From contig CAVYYK010000035.1 of assembly GCA_963772635.1 (NCBI GenBank), positions 62,001 to 126,000 on the forward strand: a DNA stretch of 64,000 nt. The letters are read 5' to 3'. Made by a program: the position numbers and the translations under genes. Shown in pieces: positions 8,412 through 17,975 of this stretch; the stretch's first letter is position 1; every line of letters starts with the position of its first letter. Origin of the DNA: JAUXFS01 sp963772635. GTDB taxonomy: Bacteria > Pseudomonadota > Alphaproteobacteria > Rhodospirillales > Defluviicoccaceae. The notes under the pieces are model-generated. The model made no database searches, had not been told where the DNA came from, and saw only the letters and a list, made by a program, of their open reading frames with translations.

Positions 8412-9587
8412 ATGATAGGAAATGCGGTTGTTGTACTGGCCACGCTTTCTTGTGGCGCGTGGCTTCTTCTGATTTTTTGCCGTGGAGGGTTCTGGCGCGC
8501 GGAGCAGCGGCTGGCGGATGAGGCGCGGGAGCCGGATCGATGGCCGGCGGTGGTCGCCATCATTCCGGCGCGCGACGAAGAGGCGACCATCGGCACGACC
8601 GTCGCGTCGCTATTGGCGCAAGACTATCCCGGCCAACTCGACGTGGTGGTCGTCGACGACGGAAGCCGGGACGCCACCGCGGCGGCGGCGCTGGAGGCCG
8701 CCGCCGGGTCGAACCGCGTCGCCGTCATCGGCGGTCAACCCCTGCCTCCCGGATGGACGGGGAAGTTGTGGGCGGTGCACCAGGGCCTCGGCTACGCGGA
8801 CAAGCGCGGGCCGGAGGCGCAGTATTGGCTGCTCACCGATGCCGACATCGAGCACGACCCGAGAAACCTGCGACGCCTGGTAATGGAGGCGCGATCCCGG
8901 GACTGCGACCTGATCTCGCTGATGGTGATGCTTCGGTGCGGAAGTTTGTGGGAAAAGCTGCTCATTCCCGCGTTCGTGTTCTTCTTTCAGAAGCTCTATC
9001 CGTTCGCTCACGTCAACAACCCGGCCCGGCCGGAGGCGGCCGCCGCCGGGGGGTGCATGTTGGTGCGGCGCCAGGCGCTGCACGAAGCCGGCGGCATCCA
9101 ATCGATCCGCGGGAGCCTGATCGACGACTGCGCCCTGGCGGCCCGGATCAAGCGGCAGGGGGCCGTATGGCTGGGACTGACGGAGGAGACGCGCAGCCTG
9201 CGAGCCTACGATCGCCTGTCCGAGGTCTGGAAGATGGTGGCGCGCGCGGCGTTCACCCAGTTGAACCACTCGCCCGCCGCGCTCCTGGTCACGATGCTTG
9301 GCATGGTGGTGATCTACGGTGCGCCGCCGGTGGCGGCGGCATACGGATTGGCGGAGATGAACGCGGCGGCGGGATGGCTCGGCGCCGCCGCCTGGTTGAT
9401 CATGGCGGTCGCTTACCGGCCGACGCTGCGGCTCTATCGGCTGCCGGTCTGGTGGGGGCTGTTGCTGCCGGTGGCGGCGCTTCTGTTCACCCTGATGACC
9501 ATCAACTCCGCCCGCCTGCACTGGCGGGGACGGGGCGGCCAGTGGAAGGGACGCAGCTACAACGAAACAGGAGTCACCGGCGGATGA
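8412..9587 (+). CDS. hpnB: HpnB, hopene-associated family 2 glycosyltransferase
   Basis: A 391-residue membrane-attached GT-A glycosyltransferase found in hopanoid clusters. Residues 1-20 form a membrane anchor. The catalytic domain shows AIIPARDEEATIGTTVASLL, VVVDDGSRD and TDADIEHD (the metal-binding DAD), and two or three hydrophobic segments close the C terminus (near 295-320, 325-340 and 350-370). It probably transfers a sugar in hopanoid side-chain or glycolipid synthesis; the acceptor is not established by sequence. The unusual 20-bp repeat array ends 21 bp before its ATG. The next gene begins about 30 bp downstream. Confidence 0.88.
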   Translation: MIGNAVVVLATLSCGAWLLLIFCRGGFWRAEQRLADEAREPDRWPAVVAIIPARDEEATIGTTVASLLAQDYPGQLDVVVVDDGSRDATAAAALEAAAGSNRVAVIGGQPLPPGWTGKLWAVHQGLGYADKRGPEAQYWLLTDADIEHDPRNLRRLVMEARSRDCDLISLMVMLRCGSLWEKLLIPAFVFFFQKLYPFAHVNNPARPEAAAAGGCMLVRRQALHEAGGIQSIRGSLIDDCALAARIKRQGAVWLGLTEETRSLRAYDRLSEVWKMVARAAFTQLNHSPAALLVTMLGMVVIYGAPPVAAAYGLAEMNAAAGWLGAAAWLIMAVAYRPTLRLYRLPVWWGLLLPVAALLFTLMTINSARLHWRGRGGQWKGRSYNETGVTGG

Positions 9588-9620
9588 CGTCGGTCGATGC
9601 CTCGTGTATGGATGGAGTCC

Positions 9621-10487
9621 ATGAGCGAGGGGACCCCTGAACTTGTCTCGGCCGGCGATCTCGGTCACGTGGAAACCGTGGTCCGGCGGTCGGGAACGTC
9701 GTTCTACTGGGCGATGCGTATCCTGTCCGAGGAAAAGCGTCGGGCGATGTTCGCCGTTTACGCTTTTTGTCGCGAGGTCGACGACATCGCCGACGATCCG
9801 GGTGAGGTCTCGGCGAAACTGATCGGTCTCGGCCGGTGGCGCGACGAGATCGAGCGCCTTTACGACCGCGCGCCGCGACGACCGATATCGAGGGCGCTGC
9901 TCGGCCCGGTGCGGCGGTTCGGTCTCAGGAAGGCGGATTTTCTCGCGGTCATCGACGGAATGGAGATGGATGCCGCCGACCGCCTGCGGATCGCCGACAT
10001 GGACGAGCTCGAGCTCTATTGCGACCGGGTGGCGTGCGCGGTCGGCCGCCTCTCCAACCGGGTTTTCGGCGTCGACGAGCCGACCGGCGACCGTCTGGCG
10101 CTGGCTCTCGGTCAGGCGCTGCAACTGACCAATATCCTCCGGGACCTGGACGAGGACGCCAGGCGCGACCGGCTCTACCTGCCCGAGGACATGCTTCGCG
10201 CCCACGGCGTCACCGATACCGAGGATGCCGGCAGTGTACTCGCCGAACCGGCGGTAGCGGAGATCTGCGAGCAGATCGCGAAGTTGGCCCGCAACCGTTT
10301 CACCGAGGCGGCGGCAATTCTCGCCAAATGCGATCGGCGGGATACGCGCCCGGCGGTGATCATGATGGAAGTCTATCGCCGGACGCTGCGGCGGTTGATG
10401 TTCCGGGGCTGGCGGCGCTGGGCGGAGCCGGTGTCGGTGTCCCCGGCGGAGAAGCTGTGGGTGGCCTTCCGCTACGGGATTGTTTGA
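9621..10487 (+). CDS. hpnD: HpnD, presqualene diphosphate synthase
   Basis: Condenses two farnesyl diphosphates to presqualene diphosphate, the first step of the HpnCDE route. Aspartate-rich motifs DDIAD (residues ~53-57) and DLDED (~175-179) are both intact, as are SFYWAMRILSEEKRRAMFAV and YAFCREV near the N terminus. ATG 9621 gives the usual short lead-in to the conserved domain; in-frame ATGs at 9597 and 9612 are possible. Its last eight bases overlap the proposed TTG start of hpnE, implying translational coupling. Confidence 0.93.
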   Translation: MSEGTPELVSAGDLGHVETVVRRSGTSFYWAMRILSEEKRRAMFAVYAFCREVDDIADDPGEVSAKLIGLGRWRDEIERLYDRAPRRPISRALLGPVRRFGLRKADFLAVIDGMEMDAADRLRIADMDELELYCDRVACAVGRLSNRVFGVDEPTGDRLALALGQALQLTNILRDLDEDARRDRLYLPEDMLRAHGVTDTEDAGSVLAEPAVAEICEQIAKLARNRFTEAAAILAKCDRRDTRPAVIMMEVYRRTLRRLMFRGWRRWAEPVSVSPAEKLWVAFRYGIV

Positions 10488-11751
10488 GTTGCGAGGCCGG
10501 ATCCACGTGATCGGGGCCGGTCTTGCCGGCCTGTCGGCGGCGGTGCGGCTGGTCCGTGCCGGTCGGCCGGTCACCGTCTACGAGGCTGCGGGGCACGCCG
10601 GCGGCCGATGCCGATCGTTTCTCGACGAGGTGCTGGGCCGGCGGATCGACAACGGCAACCACCTGATCCTCAGCGGCAACGACGACACCCGAGAATATCT
10701 GGAAGCGATCGGCGCCACCGACCGGCTGCGCGGACCCGAACGTGCCGAGTTTCCCTTTCTCGACCTGGAGACCGGCGAACGGTGGACGGTTCGCCCGGCC
10801 GCGGGACGGATCCCGTGGTGGATCCTGTCCCCGGCCCGGCGGGTTCCGGGAAGCCGGCCGACGGAATACCTGCGGGCGCTGCGGCTGGCCCGGGCGGGCG
10901 ACGACGCCACCGTCGCACAATGCCTCGACGGCGACGGGGTGCTGTTCCGGCGTTTCTGGGAACCGTTGGCGGTGGCGGTACTGAATACCGGCGCCGACGA
11001 GGGGGCGGCCTCGTTGTTGTGGCCGGTGGTCCGCGAGACCTTCGGCCGCGGCGAGGCCGCCTGTCGTCCGCGGATCGCCAGCCCCGGACTGAGCGAATGC
11101 TTCGTCGATCCGGCGGTCCGGTTCCTGGAAGCGGCGGGCGCGGCGGTGCGCCTGCGCAGCCGGTTGCGGGCGATGACGTTCGACGGCGACAATGTCGCCG
11201 CCTTGGATTTCGCCGGCGGCGAAACCGTGGGGCTGGCGGCGGGCGACCGGGTGGTCCTGGCGGTGCCCCCGGCACCCGCGGCGGCGCTGCTGCCCGGGCT
11301 GGAAGCGCCCCGGGAAAGCCGGGCGATCGTCAACGGCCATTTCCTTGTCGGCCCGATCGCCCAGCACCCGAGCTTTCTGGGGCTGATCGGCGGCGTCTGT
11401 CAGTGGCTGTTCGTTCGCGGCGATGTCGCTTCGGTGACGGTCAGCGCCGCCGACTCGCTCGCCGAGAAAAGCAGCGACACCATCGCCACGCGGATGTGGA
11501 TTGAGGTTGCGCGCGCCCTCGGCTTGGAAGGAAGGCCCTTGCCGGCCTTCCGGATCGTCAAGGAGAAGCGGGCGACCTTCGCGCAGACGCCGGCCGAGAC
11601 CCGGCGCCGTCCCCCATTTCGCACGGCCTGGTCCAATCTCGTGCTCGCCGGCGACTGGACCGACACGGGACTGCCGGCGACCATCGAGGGCAGCGTGCGC
11701 TCGGGTCGAACGGCCGCCGCCGCTATCGTCGAAATCCCAACAAGTTCTTGA
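10480..11751 (+). CDS. hpnE: HpnE, hydroxysqualene dehydroxylase (FAD-dependent)
   Basis: A 423-residue amine-oxidase-fold flavoprotein that reduces hydroxysqualene to squalene, completing the HpnCDE route. The Rossmann dinucleotide motif HVIGAGLAGLSAAVRL is at the very N terminus, and the FAD-closing segment NLVLAGDWTDTGLPATIEGS is near the C terminus. No ATG is available before the Rossmann motif. TTG 10480, overlapping hpnD, is the best start, with TTG 10489 and GTG 10508 as alternatives. The frame is intact. Confidence 0.92.
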   Translation: MFELRGRIHVIGAGLAGLSAAVRLVRAGRPVTVYEAAGHAGGRCRSFLDEVLGRRIDNGNHLILSGNDDTREYLEAIGATDRLRGPERAEFPFLDLETGERWTVRPAAGRIPWWILSPARRVPGSRPTEYLRALRLARAGDDATVAQCLDGDGVLFRRFWEPLAVAVLNTGADEGAASLLWPVVRETFGRGEAACRPRIASPGLSECFVDPAVRFLEAAGAAVRLRSRLRAMTFDGDNVAALDFAGGETVGLAAGDRVVLAVPPAPAAALLPGLEAPRESRAIVNGHFLVGPIAQHPSFLGLIGGVCQWLFVRGDVASVTVSAADSLAEKSSDTIATRMWIEVARALGLEGRPLPAFRIVKEKRATFAQTPAETRRRPPFRTAWSNLVLAGDWTDTGLPATIEGSVRSGRTAAAAIVEIPTSS

Positions 11752-11852
11752 CAATATAGTGCTTTCGAAGCAAAAGCGGAGCGAAAGTAACAGCTTGATG
11801 AACGGGGCGACAAGGGGCTCCGTTCGCGGAATACCCTTGAAGGGTCAGAGGA

Positions 11853-13811
11853 ATGGGAAAGTGGGACTCGAGCGCGGCCGAGTTGCAGCCGGCCGTAGCG
11901 CCGGTCGAGACCGCGCTTGACGAGATTATCGACGAGGCTTCGGCATGGCTCGCCGCGCACCAGGCCAACGACGGTCACTGGCTGTTCGAGCTGGAGGCCG
12001 ACGCCACAATTACGGGCGATTACATCCTCTTCAACCACTATCTCGGCGATATCGACGACGCGATCGAAGGAAAGATCGCCAAGTATCTACGTCGTACTCA
12101 GGGGAGTCACGGCGGCTGGTCGCTCTACCACGACGGCGATTTCAATATCAGCGCCACGGTCAAGGCCTATTACGCGCTCAAGCTGGTCGGCGACGATCCC
12201 GATGCGCCGCACATGCGGCGGGCGCGCGAGGCGGTGCTGGCGCACGGCGGTGCCGCGAAGGCCAACGTGTTCACCCGCATCACCCTGGCGGTGTTCGGTC
12301 AAGTGCCGTGGCGGGCGGTGCCGTGGATGCGTCCCGAGGCAATGTTCATGCCGAAATGGGCGCCGTTTCACATCGACAAGGTGTCCTATTGGTCGCGGAC
12401 GGTCATGGTGCCGCTGTTCGTGGTGACGGCGCTCAAGCCGCGCGCGCGCAATCCGCGGGGCGTGGACATTCGCGAGCTGTTCGTCGTTCCGCCCGAGGAG
12501 CAGAAGAGCTATCTCAAGAACCCGACCGGGCGGCGTGTCGGCGACATGCTTCTGGTGGTCGACCGCATCGGTCGCCTCGTCGATCCGCTGTTTCCGGCGT
12601 TTCTGGAACGCCGGGCGATCGACAAGGCGATGGCGTTCGTCAAGAAGCGGCTCAACGGCGAAGACGGGCTCGGCGGCATTTTTCCCGCCATGGAATATTC
12701 CATGATCGCCCTCGACGCGCTCGGCTGTTCCCGCGACGATCCCGACTTCGTCACCGCCCGTCGGGCGGTGGACAAGCTTCTGGTGGTTCGCAATGGCGAA
12801 GCGTACTGCCAACCCTGCCTGTCGCCGGTCTGGGATACCGGGCTGGCGCTGCACGCCATGCTGGAGGCGGGGCTCGGGCGTGACGATCCGGAGGTTTCCG
12901 GCGCCTGTGAATGGTTGCGTGGCCGGCAGATCCTCGACGTCCCCGGCGACTGGACGGCCAACCGCGGACACGTGCGCCCCGGCGGCTGGGCCTTTCAGTA
13001 CTGGAACGACTACTACCCGGACGTGGACGACACGGCGGTCGTCGTCATGGGGCTGCACCGGGCCGACGCCGAGGCCAACCGCGAAGCCATTGCCCGCGGC
13101 GCGGAATGGATCATCGGCATGCAGAGCGGCTGCGGCGGCTGGGGTTCGTTCGATGCCGACAACGAGCACTATGGCCTCAACAACATTCCGTTCGCCGATC
13201 ATGGAGCGCTGCTCGATCCGCCCAGCGCCGACGTCACCGCCCGCTGTCTCGGCATGCTCGCACAGTTGGGCTACACCCGGGACAATCCGGTGGTGGCAAG
13301 AGCCCTCGACTTCCTCAAGCGGGAACAGGAAGAGGACGGCTCGTGGTTCGGCCGCTGGGGAACCAACTACATCTATGGAACCTGGTCGGTGCTGTCGGCG
13401 CTCAACGCGGTCGGCGAGGATTCGCAGGCGCCCTACGTGCGAAAGGCGGTCCAGTGGCTGAAGGCGCGGCAGCGGACGGACGGCGGCTGGGGCGAGGACT
13501 GCGCCAGCTACTGGCAAGAGCGCAGGGACGAAGTCAAGGCCAGCACCCCGTCACAGACCGCTTGGGCGTTGCTCGCCCTGATGGCGGTGGGCGAGGGCGA
13601 CGGCGAACACGTCGAGCGCGGCATCGATTACTTGCTGGCGGCACCGCGGGACGGCGGCAAATGGCACGAGAAGCTCTACAACGCCGTCGGCTTCCCGCGG
13701 GTGTTCTATCTCAGTTACCATGGGTACAGCGCCTATTTCCCGCTGTGGGCGATCGCCCGCTACCGCAATCTCCGTGAGGGTAATGCCAGAACGACGATGT
13801 ACGGGATTTGA
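11853..13811 (+). CDS. shc: Squalene-hopene cyclase
   Basis: A 652-residue monotopic membrane enzyme that cyclises squalene to hopene/hopanol in one step. The proton-donating motif DVDDTA is at residues 390-395, matching the DxDDTA motif of known cyclases. Several QW repeats are readable, for example GSHGGWSLYH, MQSGCGGWGSFDADNEHYGL and RQRTDGGWGED. The C-terminal HGYSAYFPLWAIARY is typical. It follows hpnE after a 100-bp gap and its stop directly abuts the hpnG start, so the two are co-transcribed. This is the committed step of the cluster. Confidence 0.96.
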   Translation: MGKWDSSAAELQPAVAPVETALDEIIDEASAWLAAHQANDGHWLFELEADATITGDYILFNHYLGDIDDAIEGKIAKYLRRTQGSHGGWSLYHDGDFNISATVKAYYALKLVGDDPDAPHMRRAREAVLAHGGAAKANVFTRITLAVFGQVPWRAVPWMRPEAMFMPKWAPFHIDKVSYWSRTVMVPLFVVTALKPRARNPRGVDIRELFVVPPEEQKSYLKNPTGRRVGDMLLVVDRIGRLVDPLFPAFLERRAIDKAMAFVKKRLNGEDGLGGIFPAMEYSMIALDALGCSRDDPDFVTARRAVDKLLVVRNGEAYCQPCLSPVWDTGLALHAMLEAGLGRDDPEVSGACEWLRGRQILDVPGDWTANRGHVRPGGWAFQYWNDYYPDVDDTAVVVMGLHRADAEANREAIARGAEWIIGMQSGCGGWGSFDADNEHYGLNNIPFADHGALLDPPSADVTARCLGMLAQLGYTRDNPVVARALDFLKREQEEDGSWFGRWGTNYIYGTWSVLSALNAVGEDSQAPYVRKAVQWLKARQRTDGGWGEDCASYWQERRDEVKASTPSQTAWALLALMAVGEGDGEHVERGIDYLLAAPRDGGKWHEKLYNAVGFPRVFYLSYHGYSAYFPLWAIARYRNLREGNARTTMYGI

Positions 13812-14501
13812 GTGACCCGTCTCGGCATCGTCACCGGGCTCGCCAGCGAGGCTGATTGCCTCGAATTCCGTTCCGCAGCCAAAGACGTCCGCGTGCTTTG
13901 CGCGGCGGCCGATTCCGGGCGCGCGGAGGATGCCGCGCGCAAGTTGATTGCGCAGGGGTGCGCGGGGCTGATGAGCTTCGGCATTGCCGGCGGGCTCGAC
14001 CCGGCCCTGGACGCCGGCGCGCTGGTCGTCGCCGACAGCGTGATTCTACCCGACGGCAGCCGACTGGAGACCGATCCCGGCTGGCGGCGTCGAATATTGG
14101 AGGGGCTCGGACCGGCGATCGGCCCGGTCACCGGATCCCTTGCCGGCAGCGACGGTGCCGTTTTGGACGAACGGCGAAAGAAGACGCTGCGGGCAGAGAG
14201 CGGCGCGGCCGTCGTCGACATGGAAAGCCATGCCGTCGCGCGCGTTGCGGTCGAGTCCGCCATCCCCTTCCTGGCGGTCAGGGCCGTTTCCGATACCTTC
14301 CGTCACGGGATCCCGGCGTGGGTTCCGGGAACGATCCAACCGAATGGTCGGCCGGGTTGGTCCGCGGTGGTCTCCGGTGTCCTGACCCATCCAGGGGATG
14401 TGCCGTCTCTTGTGCGCCTGCGGACGACCTCGCGTAAGGCGCTGGCGACCCTACGCCGCGTTGCTCTTCGCGCGGGACCGCTCTTCTTCCTGGACGGATA
14501 G
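13812..14501 (+). CDS. hpnG: HpnG, hopanoid-associated nucleoside phosphorylase
   Basis: A 229-residue purine-nucleoside-phosphorylase-like protein that releases adenine from adenosylhopane to give the C35 phosphoribosyl-hopane precursor. The family is recognised from LGIVTGLASEADCL, LMSFGIAGGLDPAL, VVDMESHAVARVA and FLAVRAVSDTF. It starts with GTG immediately after the shc stop. Its last 51 bases overlap the 3' end of hpnH, which runs toward it. Confidence 0.92.
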   Translation: MTRLGIVTGLASEADCLEFRSAAKDVRVLCAAADSGRAEDAARKLIAQGCAGLMSFGIAGGLDPALDAGALVVADSVILPDGSRLETDPGWRRRILEGLGPAIGPVTGSLAGSDGAVLDERRKKTLRAESGAAVVDMESHAVARVAVESAIPFLAVRAVSDTFRHGIPAWVPGTIQPNGRPGWSAVVSGVLTHPGDVPSLVRLRTTSRKALATLRRVALRAGPLFFLDG

Positions 14502-15590
14502 CGTCTTGACCAGTCCCTCGAACACGAACTCGGCGGGACGTTGAGCGTCGAGGGGAATTTCAGGTGCCATCGGGCCGTCGGTCCTTGGACCGCTCAGCGC
14601 CACCTTCAGCGCCTTCCACGGGCGCGAGACGGTATCGTTGACGGCCGTCGCCTCGTAGCCACAGTGAACCATGCAGTTGGCGCACTTTTCGTAATTGCCG
14701 GTGCCGTAGAGATCCCAGTCGGTTTTTTCCATCAGTTCGCGGAAGGTGCGGGTGTAACCTTCGCCGAGCAGATAGCACGGGCGCTGCCAGCCGAAGATGT
14801 TGCGGGTCGGATTGCCCCACGGCATGCACCGATACTCCTGGTTGCCGGCGAGGAAATCCATGAACAGGCTGGACTGGCTGAACCGCCATTTGGTCTTGCC
14901 GCGGCTCTTGAACACGTCGCGGAACAGCTGCTTGGTCTTGGTCCGGTTGAGAAAATGCTCCTGATCGGGGGCCCGCTCGTACGCGTAGCCCGGGGAGACG
15001 GTAATGCCTTCGACATCCAACTCGTTGGTGCAGAAGTCGAAAAACGCGGCGACCTCGCTCGCGGTCATCTGGTCGAACAGGGTGCAGTTGACGTTGACCC
15101 GGAACCCGCGGGTCCGGGCCGTCCTGATCGCCGCGACCGTGCGCTTGAAGGTGCCGGGTTGGTTGACGGCGTGGTCGTGATGCGCCTCGAGACCGTCGAG
15201 GTGCACCGAGAACGTCAGGTAGTCGCTCGGTTCGAACAGATTCAGCTTCTTCTCGAGCAGCAATCCGTTGGTGCACAGGTACACGAACTTCTTGCGGGCG
15301 ACGATGCCGGAGACGATCGCGCCGATTTCCTTGTGGAGGAGTGGCTCGCCGCCGGGAATCGAGACGATCGGTGCGCCGCATTCGTCGACCGAGGCGAGAC
15401 ACTCCTCGAGGGAGAGCCGCTTGTTTAGGATCTGGTCCTCGTAGTCGATCTTGCCGCAACCCGGGCAGGCGAGATTGCACCGGAACAGCGGTTCGAGCAT
15501 CAGCACGAGCGGATACTTGTCGACACCTCGAAGCTTGTTGCCGAGGATGTAGGAACCGACGCGTATTTGCTGGATCAGCGGAATACCCAC
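14451..15590 (-). CDS. hpnH: HpnH, hopanoid C35 adenosyltransferase (radical SAM)
   Basis: A 379-residue radical SAM enzyme that couples the 5'-deoxyadenosyl group to diploptene to form adenosylhopane. The cluster-binding CX3CX2C is C38, C42 and C45 in FRCNLACPGCG. A C-terminal cysteine set (CANCMVHCGYEA) is also typical. N-terminal MGIPLIQQIRVGSYI is highly characteristic of the family. It lies 15 bp after ispH on the same strand and is convergent with hpnG, so the C35 pathway enzymes are encoded tail to tail. Confidence 0.95.
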   Translation of the reverse strand: MGIPLIQQIRVGSYILGNKLRGVDKYPLVLMLEPLFRCNLACPGCGKIDYEDQILNKRLSLEECLASVDECGAPIVSIPGGEPLLHKEIGAIVSGIVARKKFVYLCTNGLLLEKKLNLFEPSDYLTFSVHLDGLEAHHDHAVNQPGTFKRTVAAIRTARTRGFRVNVNCTLFDQMTASEVAAFFDFCTNELDVEGITVSPGYAYERAPDQEHFLNRTKTKQLFRDVFKSRGKTKWRFSQSSLFMDFLAGNQEYRCMPWGNPTRNIFGWQRPCYLLGEGYTRTFRELMEKTDWDLYGTGNYEKCANCMVHCGYEATAVNDTVSRPWKALKVALSGPRTDGPMAPEIPLDAQRPAEFVFEGLVKTLSVQEEERSRAKSNAA

Positions 15591-15605
15591 GAAACTCGAA
15601 CCTTC

Positions 15606-16577
15606 CTAAATGCTTCTTGCTGACGCGCTGGTCTGACCGAGCTCTCGCGGCAGCTTGAACTGTGTGTGCTCTTCGGTCCCGGGCAGTTCCTCCATGGTGA
15701 CTTTGCCGAATTCGCCGAGCCGGGCAATCAGTTGCTGCACCAGTTCTTCCGGCGCCGAGGCGCCGGCGGTGATGCCCACCGTTTCGACGCCCTCCAGCCA
15801 TAACGGGTCGAGCGCGGAGGCGTCGTCGATCAGAAAACTGGGAACGCCCATCTCGGCACCGATCTCGCGCAACCGATTGGAATTGGAGCTGTTACGGGCG
15901 CCGACCACCAGCAGCATCTCCACTTGGGAGGCGAGTTCGCGGACCGCCTGTTGGCGGTTCTGCGTCGCGTAGCAGATATCCTTGACATCGAGGCCGACGA
16001 TACCGGGGAACCGTTTGTGCAGGGCGTCGATCACATCGCGGGTGTCGTCGACGCTGAGCGTGGTCTGGGTCACGTAAGCCACCCTTTTGGGATTGCGCAC
16101 CTTGACGTCCGAAACATCCTCGGTGCGCGACACCAGATGAACGCCGCCGGGAATGCGTCCCTGGGTGCCTTCCACCTCGGGATGGCCGGCGTGTCCGATC
16201 AGAATGACCTCGCGGCCCTTGCGGGCGTGGTTCTGGCCCTCCTTGTGGACCTTGGAGACCAGCGGGCAGGTGGCGTCGATGACCGGCAGGTCGCGGCGCC
16301 GGGCTTCGTCCTCGACGGCCGCGGAAACGCCGTGGGCGCTGAAAATGGTAACGGCGCCGTCGGGGATTTCTTCGAGTTCCTCGACAAAAACCGCTCCCTT
16401 GGCGCGCAGGGATTCGACCACGTGCCGGTTGTGGACGATTTCATGGCGGACGTAGACGGGAGGGCCGTAAAGGTCGAGCGCCCGCTCGACAATCTCTATC
16501 GCGCGTTCGACACCCGCGCAGAAGCCGCGCGGCTGCGCCAGCCGGACGTGCAAGGATCGCGTTCTTGTGGCTGCCAA
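15606..16577 (-). CDS. ispH: IspH, 4-hydroxy-3-methylbut-2-enyl diphosphate reductase
   Basis: The last enzyme of the MEP isoprenoid pathway, making IPP and DMAPP. The three cluster cysteines sit in GFCAGV (C20), DATCPLV and KDICYATQNRQ, and the substrate motif NSSNSNRL is present. The 323-residue product is of normal length and ends in ETSASARSI-like low-complexity residues. It precedes hpnH in an operon, placing isoprenoid precursor supply under the same transcription as hopanoid elongation. Confidence 0.96.
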   Translation of the reverse strand: MAATRTRSLHVRLAQPRGFCAGVERAIEIVERALDLYGPPVYVRHEIVHNRHVVESLRAKGAVFVEELEEIPDGAVTIFSAHGVSAAVEDEARRRDLPVIDATCPLVSKVHKEGQNHARKGREVILIGHAGHPEVEGTQGRIPGGVHLVSRTEDVSDVKVRNPKRVAYVTQTTLSVDDTRDVIDALHKRFPGIVGLDVKDICYATQNRQQAVRELASQVEMLLVVGARNSSNSNRLREIGAEMGVPSFLIDDASALDPLWLEGVETVGITAGASAPEELVQQLIARLGEFGKVTMEELPGTEEHTQFKLPRELGQTSASARSI

Positions 16578-16961
16578 TTTATCCTAAACTCCTGTTCCCG
16601 ATCGCTGAAAGGAGTGAGTCGACAAGGCCAACATAGGGACGTTTGGGTAGAAGGGGAAGAGGCGATTAACCCTCTAAATAGTTAAGGTTTTCGGGGTGTG
16701 CTTTCCGTGCAAGGTCGAACGAGTCGGCCATGTGCCCGAGCGCCGGCGCTCCCGTCGTCGTTCAGGCCCCGACACGACTTCTTGCGGCCGGTGACATTGA
16801 CCGAGCGATCGAATAGGGTTTCCTCATCCGCCGACCAGGCGGCGCGCTCCTTCAGTTGTTCGCCGCGGCCGGCCAAAGACGCTTTGCGCGATGCGGTTGC
16901 ATGGTTCCGTGAAACCGGGCATTTCATCTGACCGGAGCACCCGAGCCCGATTTACAGCACG
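16578..16961. other. Intergenic region between ispH and the ROK kinase
   Basis: A 384-bp divergent spacer that should contain the promoter of ispH-hpnH on one side and of the ROK kinase on the other. I found no convincing hairpin, repeat or RNA gene. Small reading frames inside it have no recognisable features and overlap in both strands, so none is called. Confidence 0.35.
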
Positions 16962-17966
16962 ATGGAGGAACCGATGTCGGCGGAGACGAAGGGAAAGTAC
17001 TGGGTGGGTTTCGATCTCGGGGGCACCAAGATGCTGGCCGCGGTCTTCGACGATACCTTCAAGCCGCTGGCGAGGAAGCGCAAGCGGACCAAGGCCCAGG
17101 AAGGCGCCGAGGGCGGCCTGAAGCGGATGGCCGGTGTGATCCAGGCGGCCCTGGTCGAGGCCGGGATCGGCGCCGAGGATCTGGCGGGGATCGGCGTCGG
17201 ATGTCCGGGGCCACTCGACCTCGACAAGGGGATCGTTCTCGAGACGCCCAATCTCGGCTGGAAGAAGACCAAGGTCAGGGCGGAACTGGAGAAGGTCTTC
17301 GGGTGTCCCGTGGTGATCGCCAACGACGTCGACGCGGGTGTTTACGGCGAGTACCGTTTCGGTGCCGCCCATGGCGCCCGGTGCGTCGTCGGCGTATTTC
17401 CGGGAACGGGGATCGGCGGCGGCGCCGTTTACAACGGCGAGATCATTCGCGGCGCCACCGGCTCCTGCATGGAGATCGGTCACATCCCGGTGGCGCCCGA
17501 CGGGCCTCTATGCGGGTGTGGCCGGCGCGGCTGCCTCGAGGCGGTCGCCGGACGCCTGGCCGTTTCCGCCGCCGCCGCCACCGCCGCCTACCGGGGCGAG
17601 GCGCCGCACCTTTTGGTGAGGGCCGGAACCGATCTCGACAATATCCGCAGCCGCGCCCTGTGTGAGTCCATCGCCGCCGGGGACACGGCCGTCGAGAACA
17701 TCGTGCGCGAAGCGGCGAGAACGATCGGCTGGGCGATGGCCGGGGTTGTCAATCTGTTGGCGCCGGACGTGGTGCTGTTGGGCGGCGGCCTCGTCGAGGA
17801 CATGCCGGATCTGTTTCGCGACGAGATCTCCGCCGCCATCAACGCGCGGGTGATGCCGTCCTACGAGAATTCGTTCAAGGTCGTGGTTGCCAAGCTCGCC
17901 GGCGACGCGACGATAACCGGCGCCGCGGCCTGGGCGCAACAGACGGTCGAGAGCCGATCCGCTTAG
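16962..17966 (+). CDS. ROK-family sugar kinase (glucokinase-like)
   Basis: A 334-residue cytoplasmic kinase of the ROK family, likely phosphorylating glucose or a related hexose with ATP. The phosphate-binding GFDLGGTKMLAAV is near residues 15-27. The ANDVDAG stretch supplies the catalytic aspartate, and GTGIGGGAV is the second nucleotide loop. EIGH, followed by CGCGRRGCLE, is the ROK zinc site. MEEPMSAETKG is the annotated N terminus; the internal ATG four codons later is also possible. It stands alone between ispH and hisI. Confidence 0.88.
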   Translation: MEEPMSAETKGKYWVGFDLGGTKMLAAVFDDTFKPLARKRKRTKAQEGAEGGLKRMAGVIQAALVEAGIGAEDLAGIGVGCPGPLDLDKGIVLETPNLGWKKTKVRAELEKVFGCPVVIANDVDAGVYGEYRFGAAHGARCVVGVFPGTGIGGGAVYNGEIIRGATGSCMEIGHIPVAPDGPLCGCGRRGCLEAVAGRLAVSAAAATAAYRGEAPHLLVRAGTDLDNIRSRALCESIAAGDTAVENIVREAARTIGWAMAGVVNLLAPDVVLLGGGLVEDMPDLFRDEISAAINARVMPSYENSFKVVVAKLAGDATITGAAAWAQQTVESRSA

Positions 17967-17975
17967 ACGATTCTG

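Noticed and set aside
16682..16927. Short open frame between ispH and the ROK kinase
   Set aside because: No recognisable features, overlapping frames exist on both strands, and no convincing ribosome site.
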